64,000 nucleotides of DNA from Sphingosinicella microcystinivorans (GTDB taxonomy: Bacteria > Pseudomonadota > Alphaproteobacteria > Sphingomonadales > Sphingomonadaceae). The position numbers were made by a program, and so were the translations under genes. The notes under the pieces are model-generated. The model searched no databases and had not been told where the DNA came from. It worked only from the letters and a program-made list of their open reading frames with translations. The stretch lies in assembly GCF_003634215.1 (NCBI RefSeq), contig NZ_RBWX01000007.1, positions 360,001 through 424,000 of the forward strand. The letters run 5' to 3'. Numbering within the stretch: position 1 is the first letter of the stretch; every line of letters starts with the position of its first letter. Below are positions 29,349-37,772 of this stretch, piece by piece.

Positions 29349-30119
29349 ATGACTGACACGACGACGGCCACGGCGCCATCGGCGGCGGAAGGTGCTGCCG
29401 ACGCAGCCCTGCGCGCCGAAATCCAGAATTTCGACATCATCAGCGATACCAACTCGTTCGGCTGGGAAGAGAAAGACAACAACGGCAAGACGCAGTCCTA
29501 CGGCTGGGATGCGACCGTAAACGACAGCACTGCCGCAATCCTTGCCAACCCGCCGCTCAGCACATTCTCGCCGACCGACCGTGAAGCCATCTTAGCCCGC
29601 GCCAAGGAGTTCGGCGGCGGGGAGAAGGCCGAACAGCGCGCTATCGCCGAGATGATGACCAAGCGCGCCGTCAATGCGCGCCTGATGGCGGGACCGGGTC
29701 CGGGCGCGAACCCGTATCAGATCGAGGTGTTCCAGCTCGCTCGCGACAAGTACGAGATTGAACTCCAGATGGACAAGGTGGAGGCGGAGCTACAAGCCAT
29801 CAGCTCCCATCGCACCGAATACGATCCGGCGACCGGCAAGCCGCAAGCCGTGCCGGTGTTCAAGCTGGAAGGCGAGCAGCGCCGACAGTGGGAGGCGAAA
29901 CTTCTCCGCCTTGGCGAACACCTCGCCGCGCTTACGGGGTCCGAAGGCGAAGGCCGCCTGCAACGTGCCCTCGACGCGGCGGTCGCCGAGCGGAAAGCAG
30001 CCGCCGAGCGCATCGACATTCTGCGCGAAGCTGACGCCCGCGCCGATGCGATGGTCCGCGAGGAAGAGGTTGAGCGGATGGCCAAGGCCAAGGCCGCGAT
30101 GAAGCGGACGCGGGTCTAA
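29349..30119 (+). CDS. Charged helical protein, unknown (phage module)
   Basis: 256 residues. The N-terminal 60 residues are polar (NSFGWEEKDNNGKTQSYGWD). The central region has an AEMMTKRAVNARL helix and a Gly/Pro linker. The C-terminal half is a long Ala/Glu/Lys helix (AVAERKAAAERIDILREADARADAM). It could be a scaffold or internal virion component by position and composition, but I recognise no family. RBS AGAGAG-like text lies 10 nt upstream. It is followed after 2 bp by a short gene. Confidence 0.6.
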   Translation: MTDTTTATAPSAAEGAADAALRAEIQNFDIISDTNSFGWEEKDNNGKTQSYGWDATVNDSTAAILANPPLSTFSPTDREAILARAKEFGGGEKAEQRAIAEMMTKRAVNARLMAGPGPGANPYQIEVFQLARDKYEIELQMDKVEAELQAISSHRTEYDPATGKPQAVPVFKLEGEQRRQWEAKLLRLGEHLAALTGSEGEGRLQRALDAAVAERKAAAERIDILREADARADAMVREEEVERMAKAKAAMKRTRV

Positions 30120-30121
30120 CC

Positions 30122-30301
30122 ATGCGCCGCCAGCCCCAGTGGTATCGCAGCTATCCCAAGCGGCCTTCCGCCGACCCGTACAACCCGAACAGCCCGTCCT
30201 ACGCCGAGCGCAGCCGCGCCCACGAGACCACAACGCCCACCGGCATGACCGTGGTCAGCATGGGCGGCCCCATCGACATCGTTACCGACGAGAAGGAATA
30301 G
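30122..30301 (+). CDS. Short basic/polar protein, unknown
   Basis: 59 residues, starting MRRQPQWYRSYPKRPSADPY and ending TDEKE. It fits exactly between its neighbours with 2-bp gaps on each side, which argues for a real translated gene in a tightly packed module. It is rich in Pro, Tyr and Arg at the start. No family recognised. Confidence 0.55.
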   Translation: MRRQPQWYRSYPKRPSADPYNPNSPSYAERSRAHETTTPTGMTVVSMGGPIDIVTDEKE

Positions 30302-30303
30302 CC

Positions 30304-30786
30304 GTGGCCGACATCACAATCCGCGACGTGGTCGATTGCGAGCTGGGCTTTGCCGACGCGGCCCGCTGCTACGTCTGGGCAAACATCAGTGCGCCCGACC
30401 TCCGATGGCTGGATCATGTCGAGGAAACGACCGGCATGAAGCTACGCGACGTGTTCAACGGCTCCACGTTCGCCCACGTGGTCATTGGTGGCACGGGCGT
30501 TCCCATCGGCCTCTTTGGCATCCTTCCGGGGAACCACGAAGCCGAAGGCAAGGTGTGGGTGGTCGGGACGAAGGCATTCAGCCGTCACGCCGATGCCATC
30601 GGTGCAAAAGCCAGGACCGTATTCGACGGCCTCTTGGAACACCGCTACGCCTCGCTGTGGAACACCTTCGCCAGTGACCGGCCGCGCATCGTCCGTTTCC
30701 TCAAGGAAGCTGGCTTCTCCCGCGTCAGCGTCATCCCAAGCCTCCCCGGCAAGTGCGTGCAGCTTTACGCCCGGTTCTCTGCGTAA
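30304..30786 (+). CDS. T7 gp13-like internal virion protein
   Basis: 160 residues from a GTG at 30304, two bases after the previous stop. The stretch VPIGLFGI ... GKVWVVGTKAFSRHADAIG ... LLEHRYASLWNTFASDRPRIVRFLKEAGF follows T7 gp13, which has a 'PLAIGG ... CWFVTS ... LWNYVWVGNTSHIRFLKTIGA' pattern. Gp13 is a GNAT-fold protein needed for a normal T7 internal core. This is from memory of the T7 sequence, not an alignment run. It is the best evidence that this module derives from a podovirus. Confidence 0.6.
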   Translation: MADITIRDVVDCELGFADAARCYVWANISAPDLRWLDHVEETTGMKLRDVFNGSTFAHVVIGGTGVPIGLFGILPGNHEAEGKVWVVGTKAFSRHADAIGAKARTVFDGLLEHRYASLWNTFASDRPRIVRFLKEAGFSRVSVIPSLPGKCVQLYARFSA

Positions 30787-30903
30787 AGCCGTACCTGACG
30801 CCCGCAGCGAGCGGGCGTCTGCCGCGCTTCCTCCGCCGCCAGACACACCGTCCGGCGGTGGAGGGGCGTTGCCCTATCCCTATTTGCATTCCGAAAGCCT
30901 GCC

Positions 30904-31182
30904 ATGACCAAAGCCACCCCGACGACCCGCCGCTGTGGCGCCTGCAAGGTCGTGAAGCCGCTCACGGATTACGCCGCCGACCGTTCGCGCCCTTTGGGCA
31001 AGATGTACGTCTGCAAGCCGTGCGACAAAGCGCGGGCGGCTGCCCGCCAAGACCTTCGGCTCACCCCCGCGCAACTTGAAGCCCGCTTTCGGCGCCTCGC
31101 CAAGCAACACGCGCGGCTGATGGTCCTTAGCCGCCTCTCCATCGAAGCAAACCCGGAAGGTGTCCCCACGCATGGCGAATAG
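30904..31182 (+). CDS. Small zinc-binding-like protein (CxxC...CxxC)
   Basis: 92 residues. CGACK near residue 11 and CKPCD about 27 residues later, with KPLTDYAADRS between, give a two-knuckle zinc site like those in HNH- and endonuclease-VII-associated phage proteins. The rest is a basic helical tail. No nuclease motif follows. Its end overlaps the start of the next gene by 11 bp. Confidence 0.6.
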   Translation: MTKATPTTRRCGACKVVKPLTDYAADRSRPLGKMYVCKPCDKARAAARQDLRLTPAQLEARFRRLAKQHARLMVLSRLSIEANPEGVPTHGE

Positions 31183-32788
31183 CGACCTATCGCGCCTCGA
31201 CCCCCGCACCAATGTTGCGGCACGGCCGACGAACAACCGCGCGGGCACCTTGCCCACCCGCAACGTCCGCGCCCCCGAACTCGAAATCAACGCCCGCATG
31301 GGCACGGCTCGACGCGGTGACGGCGGCGCCGATGAGCTGAAGCGCGTCCTCGGTCTCGTGAACCGCACCGCGCAAGGTGTCGCCGATATCCAGAGCGAAC
31401 GCGACGAACGCCTTGCGGAGCGCCAGCGCGCCGCCGACGCCGCCACCGGCATGACGGATGCCGCCACTGGCAAGGACAAGGACGCCGAGCGCGCCAAGCG
31501 CAGCCGCGCCTATGCGGACGGCTACTCCGTTGAAGCGGCCCGAGCCCAAGGCGTGAAGCTCACGCTCGAAACCGGCGCCCTTGTGGACGAACTCCTGAAC
31601 GACCCCGAGAAGCGCGCCGACCTCGACGACGTGAACGAGGCGATTGAGGCGCACTACCGCTCAACCCTCATGGACGAGACGGGCAACCTCCGTGACTTCG
31701 GTTCTCCCGAAGCGACCCGTGCGGTGGCCCAAGCGGCAAGCGATGCGCGCCAAAAAGCCCTCATCGCGGCCCAACAGGTCATCACCGACCGCGTCCACAC
31801 CGAACACCTCGGCAACATGGCCGTGGGTGCCAAGGCGGAGTTTGCGGCCGGGACGCTGGACGTTGAGACCCTGCTTGCCCGCCGACTGCCGGGCATGAGC
31901 GCAGGCGACACCCGTTCGACCATGCTGACGGTCCTCCTAGAGGACGCTGACGAACGCGGTGACGTGGCAGGCATGAACGCCCTGCTTGGCGCGAAGCGTG
32001 CCGATGGCCAGTCATCGTGGTCCCCGGATCAGGTCAAGACCATCCGAAACCAGCGGGACCAGACGCAAACCCGTCTTGAGGTCGCCGAGCGCCGCCGGGT
32101 TGCGGAGGTGCAGGAAGCGACAATGGACGCGCTCACCGACCGATACAACTTCGGCAAGCCCCCGACCCGCACGGAAATCACCAAGCTCCGCAGCGAGGGC
32201 AAGTTGGACGCCGAGCATGTCTCCTCGCTGTTCGGCTGGATGGAAGCAGACGCCAGAGAGGCCCGCGCCAATGCCCGCGAGATTGCCGCTTCTCAGACGC
32301 TCGCCGAGCAGCGCCGCGCGGACACCGTGGGCAATGACATCGTCGCCCGCTACGTGACCGGCTCCATCACCTCCGCGCAAGCCATGAAGGAAATCGCCCG
32401 CGCCAACGCTGACGGCGCCTTCGGTGTGGGCGATGTTCGCAAGCGGGCTACCTCGGAAACCGCAGAGTCCATCAGGAAGCTCCGCGAAATCCGCGCAACG
32501 GTTCTAGCGACACCTGAGGGGCGCCGTGGCTTTGCCGCCATCGACGCCAGCAAAGCCTACATTGAACAGGCCATCAAGCGGAGCAAGCGGACCCGTGACG
32601 AGAAGGCGCGGATCGGCGCGGAACTCCACGCCCTGCACGCCGAAGCCCTTGCCGCATACGGCTCGGCTCTTGTCGATGGCGGGAAAGACCCGACCGACGT
32701 TGCCGAACGCCTGTCGAACTGGCTGATGACCCGCAGCGGCTCCGGCACGTCCAAAAAGGCGCGGGACGAGATACCAACGGCCAAATAA
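31172..32788 (+). CDS. Long helical protein, candidate internal virion / ejection protein
   Basis: 538 residues from the ATG at 31172. After a disordered start it is nearly all amphipathic helix, rich in Ala, Arg, Glu and Asp (DELKRVLGLVNRTAQGVADIQSERDERLAERQ; SRAYADGYSVEAARAQG). Internal core proteins of T7-like phages (gp14-gp16) look like this, and a gp13-like gene lies just upstream. No lytic transglycosylase or membrane helix is visible. Length is below that of T7 gp15 (about 750). Family assignment is by context and composition. Confidence 0.5.
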   Translation: MANSDLSRLDPRTNVAARPTNNRAGTLPTRNVRAPELEINARMGTARRGDGGADELKRVLGLVNRTAQGVADIQSERDERLAERQRAADAATGMTDAATGKDKDAERAKRSRAYADGYSVEAARAQGVKLTLETGALVDELLNDPEKRADLDDVNEAIEAHYRSTLMDETGNLRDFGSPEATRAVAQAASDARQKALIAAQQVITDRVHTEHLGNMAVGAKAEFAAGTLDVETLLARRLPGMSAGDTRSTMLTVLLEDADERGDVAGMNALLGAKRADGQSSWSPDQVKTIRNQRDQTQTRLEVAERRRVAEVQEATMDALTDRYNFGKPPTRTEITKLRSEGKLDAEHVSSLFGWMEADAREARANAREIAASQTLAEQRRADTVGNDIVARYVTGSITSAQAMKEIARANADGAFGVGDVRKRATSETAESIRKLREIRATVLATPEGRRGFAAIDASKAYIEQAIKRSKRTRDEKARIGAELHALHAEALAAYGSALVDGGKDPTDVAERLSNWLMTRSGSGTSKKARDEIPTAK

Positions 32789-32931
32789 GGGCCACCCCGA
32801 AAACCCCTTCAGAAAAACCAAAAGAACGCCCTCGGTCGCCTCCCCGGTACTACCATACCCCCAAGGCCCCTTTCGGTGTCTGGCGGTCCATTCTGACAGG
32901 GTTTTCCCGGTGAAATAGACCAAGGAAACGA

Positions 32932-33162
32932 ATGCCTAACCCCACCACCCGCTCGGAGGCGATCAGCGCCAAGTGCCGGGATTGTATTTACGACCCCGGC
33001 GCTGCCGGGACATGGCGACAGCAAGTCGCCGCCTGCGAAAGCGGCAACTGCCCGTTGTTCGACTTCCGGCCGTGCCCGCCCAAGCGAAAGCTGACCTCGG
33101 CGGACCTTCAGAAGCTCCGAGAGGGCACTGAGGGACACGGCGGGGCGCCGATTGCTGACTGA
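32932..33162 (+). CDS. Small cysteine-rich phage protein
   Basis: 76 residues. KCRDCIYDPGAAGTWRQQV followed by ACESGNCPLFDFRP gives four cysteines likely to bind a metal. Text very like the first segment recurs in small proteins of many podoviruses and siphoviruses, as far as I recall. Function unknown. The next gene starts 10 bp after its stop. Confidence 0.65.
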   Translation: MPNPTTRSEAISAKCRDCIYDPGAAGTWRQQVAACESGNCPLFDFRPCPPKRKLTSADLQKLREGTEGHGGAPIAD

Positions 33163-33172
33163 AGGAAAACCG

Positions 33173-33376
33173 ATGCTTACCGAAGAACCAACACCCGTCT
33201 ACCGCACCGAAACCCTCGGCACGACCACGTTCCGCACGAACATTGCGGCGCTGGAGCCGGTGACGCCGCCCGCGCCGAAGGTGCCCAACGCACCGCGCAC
33301 CACGTCGCACAACCCCATTCCGGGGCTGTCGCCGGTATTCGTGACGTATCACGAGCCGCTGCCGGACGAAGACTAG
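33173..33376 (+). CDS. Small Pro/Thr-rich protein, unknown
   Basis: 67 residues from the ATG at 33173, with GAAGGA 6 nt upstream. It starts MLTEEPTPVYRTETLG and has a Pro-rich middle; no helix-rich or membrane segment. It is the last gene of the compact left-to-right module, followed by the long hairpin at 33499. Confidence 0.5.
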   Translation: MLTEEPTPVYRTETLGTTTFRTNIAALEPVTPPAPKVPNAPRTTSHNPIPGLSPVFVTYHEPLPDED

Positions 33377-33681
33377 GGGCGGACCTGCGGCGAAACCGAA
33401 AGCGGACCTGAGGGGGTCCGATGGTTTCGGCGAAAAATTCCGTGGGGGCATATACGCTGAACCGTCAGCGCCGTTCCCCCCATAGGGGTGCCCTGTGGCG
33501 CTCCGCCGGTGAACCTCGGGGTTCATCCTCTTGACCGAGGTTTCCGGCGGAGCGTCATGGCGGCAGGGGGGTGGCATATGTTGACGGGGCATAGTTCGAT
33601 TAAACGAAGTATTTCTTTGTTTACAATAGCTTAGATCGTGTTATGTGGTATGCCCTCAACGCTAATCGGAGGGCAGACCCC
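33377..33681 (+). other. Intergenic region after the virion-like module
   Basis: 305 bp without a convincing gene. It contains the large hairpin at 33499-33554, then an AT-rich stretch (33595-33640) with a possible promoter, TTTACA at 33620-33625 and TATGTG at 33642-33647 (16-bp spacer), ahead of the small gene at 33682. Confidence 0.4.
33499..33554. terminator. Long GC-rich hairpin, possible two-way terminator
   Basis: CGCTCCGCCGG (33499-33509) pairs with CCGGCGGAGCG (33544-33554), continued inward by AACCTCGG (33512-33519) with CCGAGGTT (33535-33542), giving 19 paired bases around a 15-nt loop with one small bulge. No T-run follows on either strand, so a terminator role is a guess; an ssDNA or RNA structure is also possible. 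Confidence 0.5.
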
Positions 33682-33897
33682 ATGACATTCCAGCTTTCAC
33701 AGGCCGACCCGCTTCTCGCCAATGCTCGCGGCGTAGCGCAGCGCAATGCGGCGTTCTTCGACCGTGTCACGCGGCGCACCCGCCCGGCATGGCTATCGCC
33801 GCTTGCAGATGCGGGAGACGACAATTCGCACGCCGTCGCTGTCGCGGCATCGGTCGCACGCACGGCGGCGTTCTTCGCTCGGCCCGCCGTCGCCTAG
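33682..33897 (+). CDS. Small protein, unknown
   Basis: 71 residues from the ATG at 33682, preceded by GGAGGG at 9 nt; an upstream in-frame ATG at 33643 is less well placed. MTFQLSQADPLLANARG then Ala/Arg-rich text. It stands alone between the hairpin and the small recombinase. No family recognised. Confidence 0.45.
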   Translation: MTFQLSQADPLLANARGVAQRNAAFFDRVTRRTRPAWLSPLADAGDDNSHAVAVAASVARTAAFFARPAVA

Positions 33898-34054
33898 CGG
33901 CCGGGCACCCGAACACACCATCGGCGCCCTTTCGGTTCCTTTCCTTCGCCATAAGCGCGCCGGTGGTGTGCCCTGCGGGGTGCGTATCAGAAACCCTCTC
34001 CGCAAATGGGCTCCCGGCCCCACGCAATTCTGCGGTTCTCCGGTCCCCATTTTT

Positions 34055-34084
34055 CGTATCACTAATCACTTGTTTATTGATACA
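34055..34084. promoter_or_regulatory. Dyad upstream of small serine recombinase (res-like subsite)
   Basis: GTATCA at 34056-34061 and TGATAC at 34078-34083 are inverted repeats spanning 28 bp with an AT-rich centre, the size of a resolvase-dimer binding site. It ends 41 bp before the recombinase start. A further GTATCAG occurs at 33983-33989. It could be a recombination subsite or an autoregulatory operator. Confidence 0.4.
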
Positions 34085-34124
34085 CTTAGCGATAAGCCTT
34101 CCCCGGCACTAACGGGAGCAGACC

Positions 34125-34727
34125 ATGACCAAGCGCGTTGCCTTCTACCTCCGCGTCTCAACGGGGGAGCAGACCACCGACAATCAGCGCCGCGAGCTGG
34201 ACGCCATCGCCGCCCGTAGCGGCTGGGAGGTGGTGCAGGTCTATGAGGATGCCGGGATCAGCGGGGCCAAGAGCCGCGACAAGCGCCCCGCCTTCGATGC
34301 CCTGCTAAAGGATGCCACCCGCCGCCGCTTCGACATGGTGGCCGCGTGGAGCGTGGACAGGCTGGGCCGTTCCATGTCCGACCTCGTGGGCTTCCTGAAT
34401 GAGCTTCGGTCGGTCGGCTGCGACCTCTACCTGCACCAGCAAGCCCTAGACACCTCCACGCCCTCGGGCCGGGCCTTCTTCCAGATGCTCGGCGTGTTCG
34501 CGGAGTTCGAGCGGGCCATGATCCAAGAGCGTGTGAAGGCCGGGCTGGCACGGGCGAAGGAGCGCGGCACCAAGACGGGCAAAGCCATCGGCCGCCCCAC
34601 GCTGCCGGAGAACCTGAGGCGGACCATTGTTGACCTGAGGGGCGCCGGAAAGAGCATCCGGGAGGTTGCGAAGGGTGCGGGCGTGTCCACCGCGACGGTG
34701 CAGAAGGTGTTGAAGGACGCGGCGTAG
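34125..34727 (+). CDS. Small serine recombinase (resolvase/invertase family)
   Basis: 200 residues. The N-terminal catalytic domain has FYLRVSTGEQTTDNQ with the nucleophilic serine, YEDAGISGAKSRDKRPAF, and WSVDRLGRSMSDLV. It continues with SGRAFFQMLGVFAEFERAMIQERV, the long E-helix. The last 45 residues are an HTH (SIREVAKGAGVSTATVQKVL) as in Hin and Tn3-type resolvases. It resolves cointegrates or inverts DNA between short sites. It is distinct from the large recombinase at the left end. Confidence 0.92.
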   Translation: MTKRVAFYLRVSTGEQTTDNQRRELDAIAARSGWEVVQVYEDAGISGAKSRDKRPAFDALLKDATRRRFDMVAAWSVDRLGRSMSDLVGFLNELRSVGCDLYLHQQALDTSTPSGRAFFQMLGVFAEFERAMIQERVKAGLARAKERGTKTGKAIGRPTLPENLRRTIVDLRGAGKSIREVAKGAGVSTATVQKVLKDAA

Positions 34728-34881
34728 CCACGGGAGGGCCTTGCGGAGAACCGAGGGGGCCGGGGAGGTCCGGGTCAGTCCAAATTTCCTTCCGTTCTCA
34801 CCTGCTTTTTTTGTTCTTCTATATTCGGTGGGCAGAACGTAGGTTCTCAGTGTGAAGAAATAGCATCTTTCTGGGGGCATC

Positions 34882-36129
34882 GTGGAAGTATTCAATGTTG
34901 ACCTTGGGGAAAATGGCGGCGTTGTTGCGCCCGCTACTTTTTCTGATTTTGTCGATTGGATTGAGGCAGAGTGCGACGCGTGGAGTTGGCTTACGCCCTC
35001 GACACCGGGGCTACAAAATTATGACTTTCTCAATTCGGCGCAGGAAAGCCTTAGCTATATCAGAGGCGTCGCCAGAGAGATGCGACATGCGAATACAGTA
35101 GAGGGTCGTGATATAGCTCATATTCTGCTTAGCAACTACGCGGGCCAGCCCCCAGTCTTGTTTCACTCTTCAAGCGAAGTAGGGCTGGCCCTGCTCGCGA
35201 TAAAGGAACGGCTGTCCCCGCTTGACGCGGCGACCGCTTACGGCATCCTTCGGGGTGTCTTGAACGCTGATTTTATTCGTTACCCCAAGCAATTCCGGCT
35301 TTTGACGTTGGTGGCTAACCCGGCTGCGGTAGATGCCGCCGCGATACTAGATCAACTGGCGTCAGAACGACGGGCAGCGCGCGCGAACGTCACAAAACTT
35401 GAGAACCGTCTTGATGACGCCATGAGCACGTTTGAGTCCAACTGGACTGACCAGCTTGCGAATACGCGCAACGCCCGGAAGCGTGTGTTTCGGCGGCTGG
35501 TGAAGGTGCACAAAGGTCTGAGCAAGGTTCACCGTGACGAGTTTTACAAGCTCAAGGAGGAGCTTGAGGCCACGAAGGCGGCCTATGCGGAACAGATACG
35601 CCTCCGTGCAGCAGTTCAGTATTGGGAGGAGAAAAGGGAAGGCCATCGCGACCAACGCAAGGCTGCGCTGCGCAATCTTCGGTGGTTCGGTGGGATTGCG
35701 GCAGTTGCCGCCGGTTTGGGCTTTTTCTTCGCGGGCTCCTTTGTGCTTGAGGCATCGGGCTTGAATATGTGGGGGGTTTCCCTTGGAAAGACTGCCTCAA
35801 ACAATGTCAGCCCGGCATTCTTTGTGGTGGTTAGTGCGGCGCTGGCTTTCTTGCTGACGTTCATTTTTTGGGCCGCTCGCGTCTTTCTCCGACTGTACCT
35901 TACCGAGAACCATATGCAGGCGGATGCTGAGGAGCGCCGTGTAATGACGCAGACGTATTTGGCTCTCATCAATGAAAGTGCGGCCAAGGATGACGACCGC
36001 CTAGTGATCCTCAATGCCCTGTTTCGACCGGGCACGGTGGGGATTGGGCAAGAGGATGCACCGAGCGAAATCGCGGCCCCGGCCATTCTGGCGCGCATTC
36101 TCGATAACCGGGGCTCTATGCGAGGCTGA
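34882..36129 (+). CDS. Membrane protein resembling the DUF6161 family
   Basis: 415 residues from a GTG at 34882. The soluble N-terminal half (residues 1-150) is followed by a coiled coil (about 160-270, many Lys/Glu/Arg) and two membrane helices (about residues 272-296 and 313-336). The C-terminal segment RRVMTQTYLALINESAAKDDDRLVILNALFRPG matches my memory of DUF6161 proteins. These occur sporadically near mobile genes and have no settled function. The base composition is more AT-rich than its neighbours, which suggests a recent arrival. Confidence 0.6.
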   Translation: MEVFNVDLGENGGVVAPATFSDFVDWIEAECDAWSWLTPSTPGLQNYDFLNSAQESLSYIRGVAREMRHANTVEGRDIAHILLSNYAGQPPVLFHSSSEVGLALLAIKERLSPLDAATAYGILRGVLNADFIRYPKQFRLLTLVANPAAVDAAAILDQLASERRAARANVTKLENRLDDAMSTFESNWTDQLANTRNARKRVFRRLVKVHKGLSKVHRDEFYKLKEELEATKAAYAEQIRLRAAVQYWEEKREGHRDQRKAALRNLRWFGGIAAVAAGLGFFFAGSFVLEASGLNMWGVSLGKTASNNVSPAFFVVVSAALAFLLTFIFWAARVFLRLYLTENHMQADAEERRVMTQTYLALINESAAKDDDRLVILNALFRPGTVGIGQEDAPSEIAAPAILARILDNRGSMRG

Positions 36130-36164
36130 AACCCTTTAGTGGACCTTGTCCATTTGTTCCATTT

Positions 36165-36530
36165 ATGTTCTCATCCACCCATGCGCCGACTCACCGAAAC
36201 CCCACGGCCCCCTCAGTGCCACCTTCAACACCCCGCGAACTCGCCAACCCCATCCGCGACCTGTTTGACGCGGCCGTCCGCCACTATGCCGTCAAGCTCA
36301 CCTGCACCCGCTGCCGTCATCAGCGCATCTTTGACCCTCACGCCCTCTGGTATCATTTCCACAAGCGCGGCCGTCCCGACTGGCTCCCCGATGTCCGCGA
36401 GAAGTGCCGTTGCACGTCCTGCGGGGCGCGGAGGCCGACGCTGGACCTTGTCCATGAGTTGCCGACCGATGAGACCCTGCCGATGCCGAGCGAGACGGTT
36501 TGGAAGAAGGAGCTACGGCGGCGGCGTTGA
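36165..36530 (+). CDS. Zinc-ribbon protein, unknown
   Basis: 121 residues. CTRCRHQRIFD near residue 47 and CRCTSCGARRP near residue 82 form a zinc ribbon around WYHFHKRGRPDWL. The first 25 residues are Pro/Thr-rich. Rhizobial and sphingomonad genomes carry similar orphan proteins. It precedes the SRAP-like gene by 12 bp on the same strand. Confidence 0.55.
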   Translation: MFSSTHAPTHRNPTAPSVPPSTPRELANPIRDLFDAAVRHYAVKLTCTRCRHQRIFDPHALWYHFHKRGRPDWLPDVREKCRCTSCGARRPTLDLVHELPTDETLPMPSETVWKKELRRRR

Positions 36531-36542
36531 CGGGGGCGCCGA

Positions 36543-37043
36543 ATGACCGCTGCGGTACGCCAAAGGGCACCTTCGGAGCGCTGGAGGGACGGCCCCGGAA
36601 AGCTCGCGCAGATTGTCGTGTGGGAGGACGGGGCCGCGCGGCAACGCCGATGCAAATGGGGGCTGGCACCGAGGGAGCCCTACGGCGACCCCATAAGCCT
36701 CCTGCGCTCCGAAGGGCGCACCATCGTCAACCCCTGCCTCATCATCGCGTCAGAGTTCGAGGTGGAAGCGGGTATGGGCTCCCGCCGCAAGCGCTACTCC
36801 GTCCGGCTGGTGACGGATGAGCCGTTCTTTTGCTTCGCGGGCATGTGGCGCCCGGCGACGGACGATTGGCCCGAGGCGTTCGCGGCGCTGACCACCGAGG
36901 CGGGGCCTGATGTGGCGCCTTACAAGGACCGACAGTTGGCCGTGGTGCGCCCTGAGGATTGGGAGGACTGGTTGAGGCAGCGGAGGGCTGTGGAGGACCT
37001 TCTCAGGCCGTTCCCGAAGGGGAGCTTTGAAGTTAGCGCGTAG
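36543..37043 (+). CDS. SRAP-domain-like protein lacking the catalytic residues
   Basis: 166 residues. The order CKWGLAPREP, NPCLIIASEFEVE, FFCFAGMW, FAALTTEAGPDVAPYKDRQLAVVRPEDWEDWL follows YedK/HMCES (SRAP) proteins. Key positions differ: there is no Met-Cys start (it begins MTAAV), and the IH-x-RMPV histidine region reads YKDRQLAV. SRAP proteins use Cys2 to crosslink abasic sites in ssDNA; this one should not be able to. It may be a decoy, a DNA-binding regulator or decaying. Its stop overlaps the convergent FRG gene by 11 bp. Confidence 0.65.
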   Translation: MTAAVRQRAPSERWRDGPGKLAQIVVWEDGAARQRRCKWGLAPREPYGDPISLLRSEGRTIVNPCLIIASEFEVEAGMGSRRKRYSVRLVTDEPFFCFAGMWRPATDDWPEAFAALTTEAGPDVAPYKDRQLAVVRPEDWEDWLRQRRAVEDLLRPFPKGSFEVSA

Positions 37044-37713
37044 CGGCCGCGCGCCGACCGGCCATTTCCTCTTTGAAGCGAGCGACCAGCTTTGTGATAT
37101 CAAAGTGCAGGCGCTCCCCCGAAAAGCCCAACTTCTCCAGCGCATCCAGCGTCGCAACTTTATCAGCCGCTTTCACCGTGAAAATGCGTTCCGCCGTTAA
37201 AGTCTGGAAATCGCTGGCAGTGTGCAGGCTTAACAAGCTGTCCTGCGCAGTCGAACGGACATTGCGTCCAACGGCATTGATCAGGAATGGCCTGTCCCGA
37301 ACGGGTTTGAAGACCTCAATCATCATGGTATCGACCGCCTCCTCAAATTCAGTTCGGAGCGTCCACCAGACGCACCCGTCTGCCGCACGGTTGTTTCGGT
37401 CATCGCAAGCAAAAAACAGAGCAACTAGAGGCCCGGTCGTCCAATCCAGCAAGGCCGTGGCGAGGCCGTAATGTTGCGCGAGTATTAGCCACTCAATGTC
37501 ATCCGTGGGGAGTGGCGAAGCAAACCTACTTGCCCGTCTCTTCCAATCACCGAGATGTATAGGGTGGTTAATTCCGTAGGTTCCCTGCCGGAAAATCGAC
37601 GGCACAAGAGACCATCGCTCATCTGATTGCCCTCTATAGATGGCATACTTTCGCCCCCTCGTGGCTAGCACGTCCATGAAGTCGCGAATAACTCCCCAGC
37701 CCGTTTGCAACAT
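37033..37713 (-). CDS. FRG-domain protein
   Basis: 226 residues. YRGQSDERWSLVPSIFR near residue 26 and LILAQHYGLATALLDWTTGPLVALFFAC near residue 75 are the two hallmark stretches of the FRG domain (named for a conserved Phe-Arg-Gly). FRG proteins are common in defence-rich and mobile regions; their biochemical role is not settled to my knowledge. It is encoded against its neighbours. Its composition (moderate AT) is unlike the GC-rich core. The start at 37713 lies 59 bp from the divergent SRAP gene, so the two probably share a promoter region. Confidence 0.8.
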   Translation of the reverse strand: MLQTGWGVIRDFMDVLATRGRKYAIYRGQSDERWSLVPSIFRQGTYGINHPIHLGDWKRRASRFASPLPTDDIEWLILAQHYGLATALLDWTTGPLVALFFACDDRNNRAADGCVWWTLRTEFEEAVDTMMIEVFKPVRDRPFLINAVGRNVRSTAQDSLLSLHTASDFQTLTAERIFTVKAADKVATLDALEKLGFSGERLHFDITKLVARFKEEMAGRRAAATR

Positions 37714-37772
37714 CTATCCCCCTCCCCAGCGGCGGCCATTGTTGCCGGTCGGAAGCATGATACGCTAGCGCA

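Noticed and set aside
36139-36546. 135-codon frame overlapping the zinc-ribbon gene.
   Set aside because: The alternative frame at 36165-36530 has the CxxC pairs and a more natural composition.
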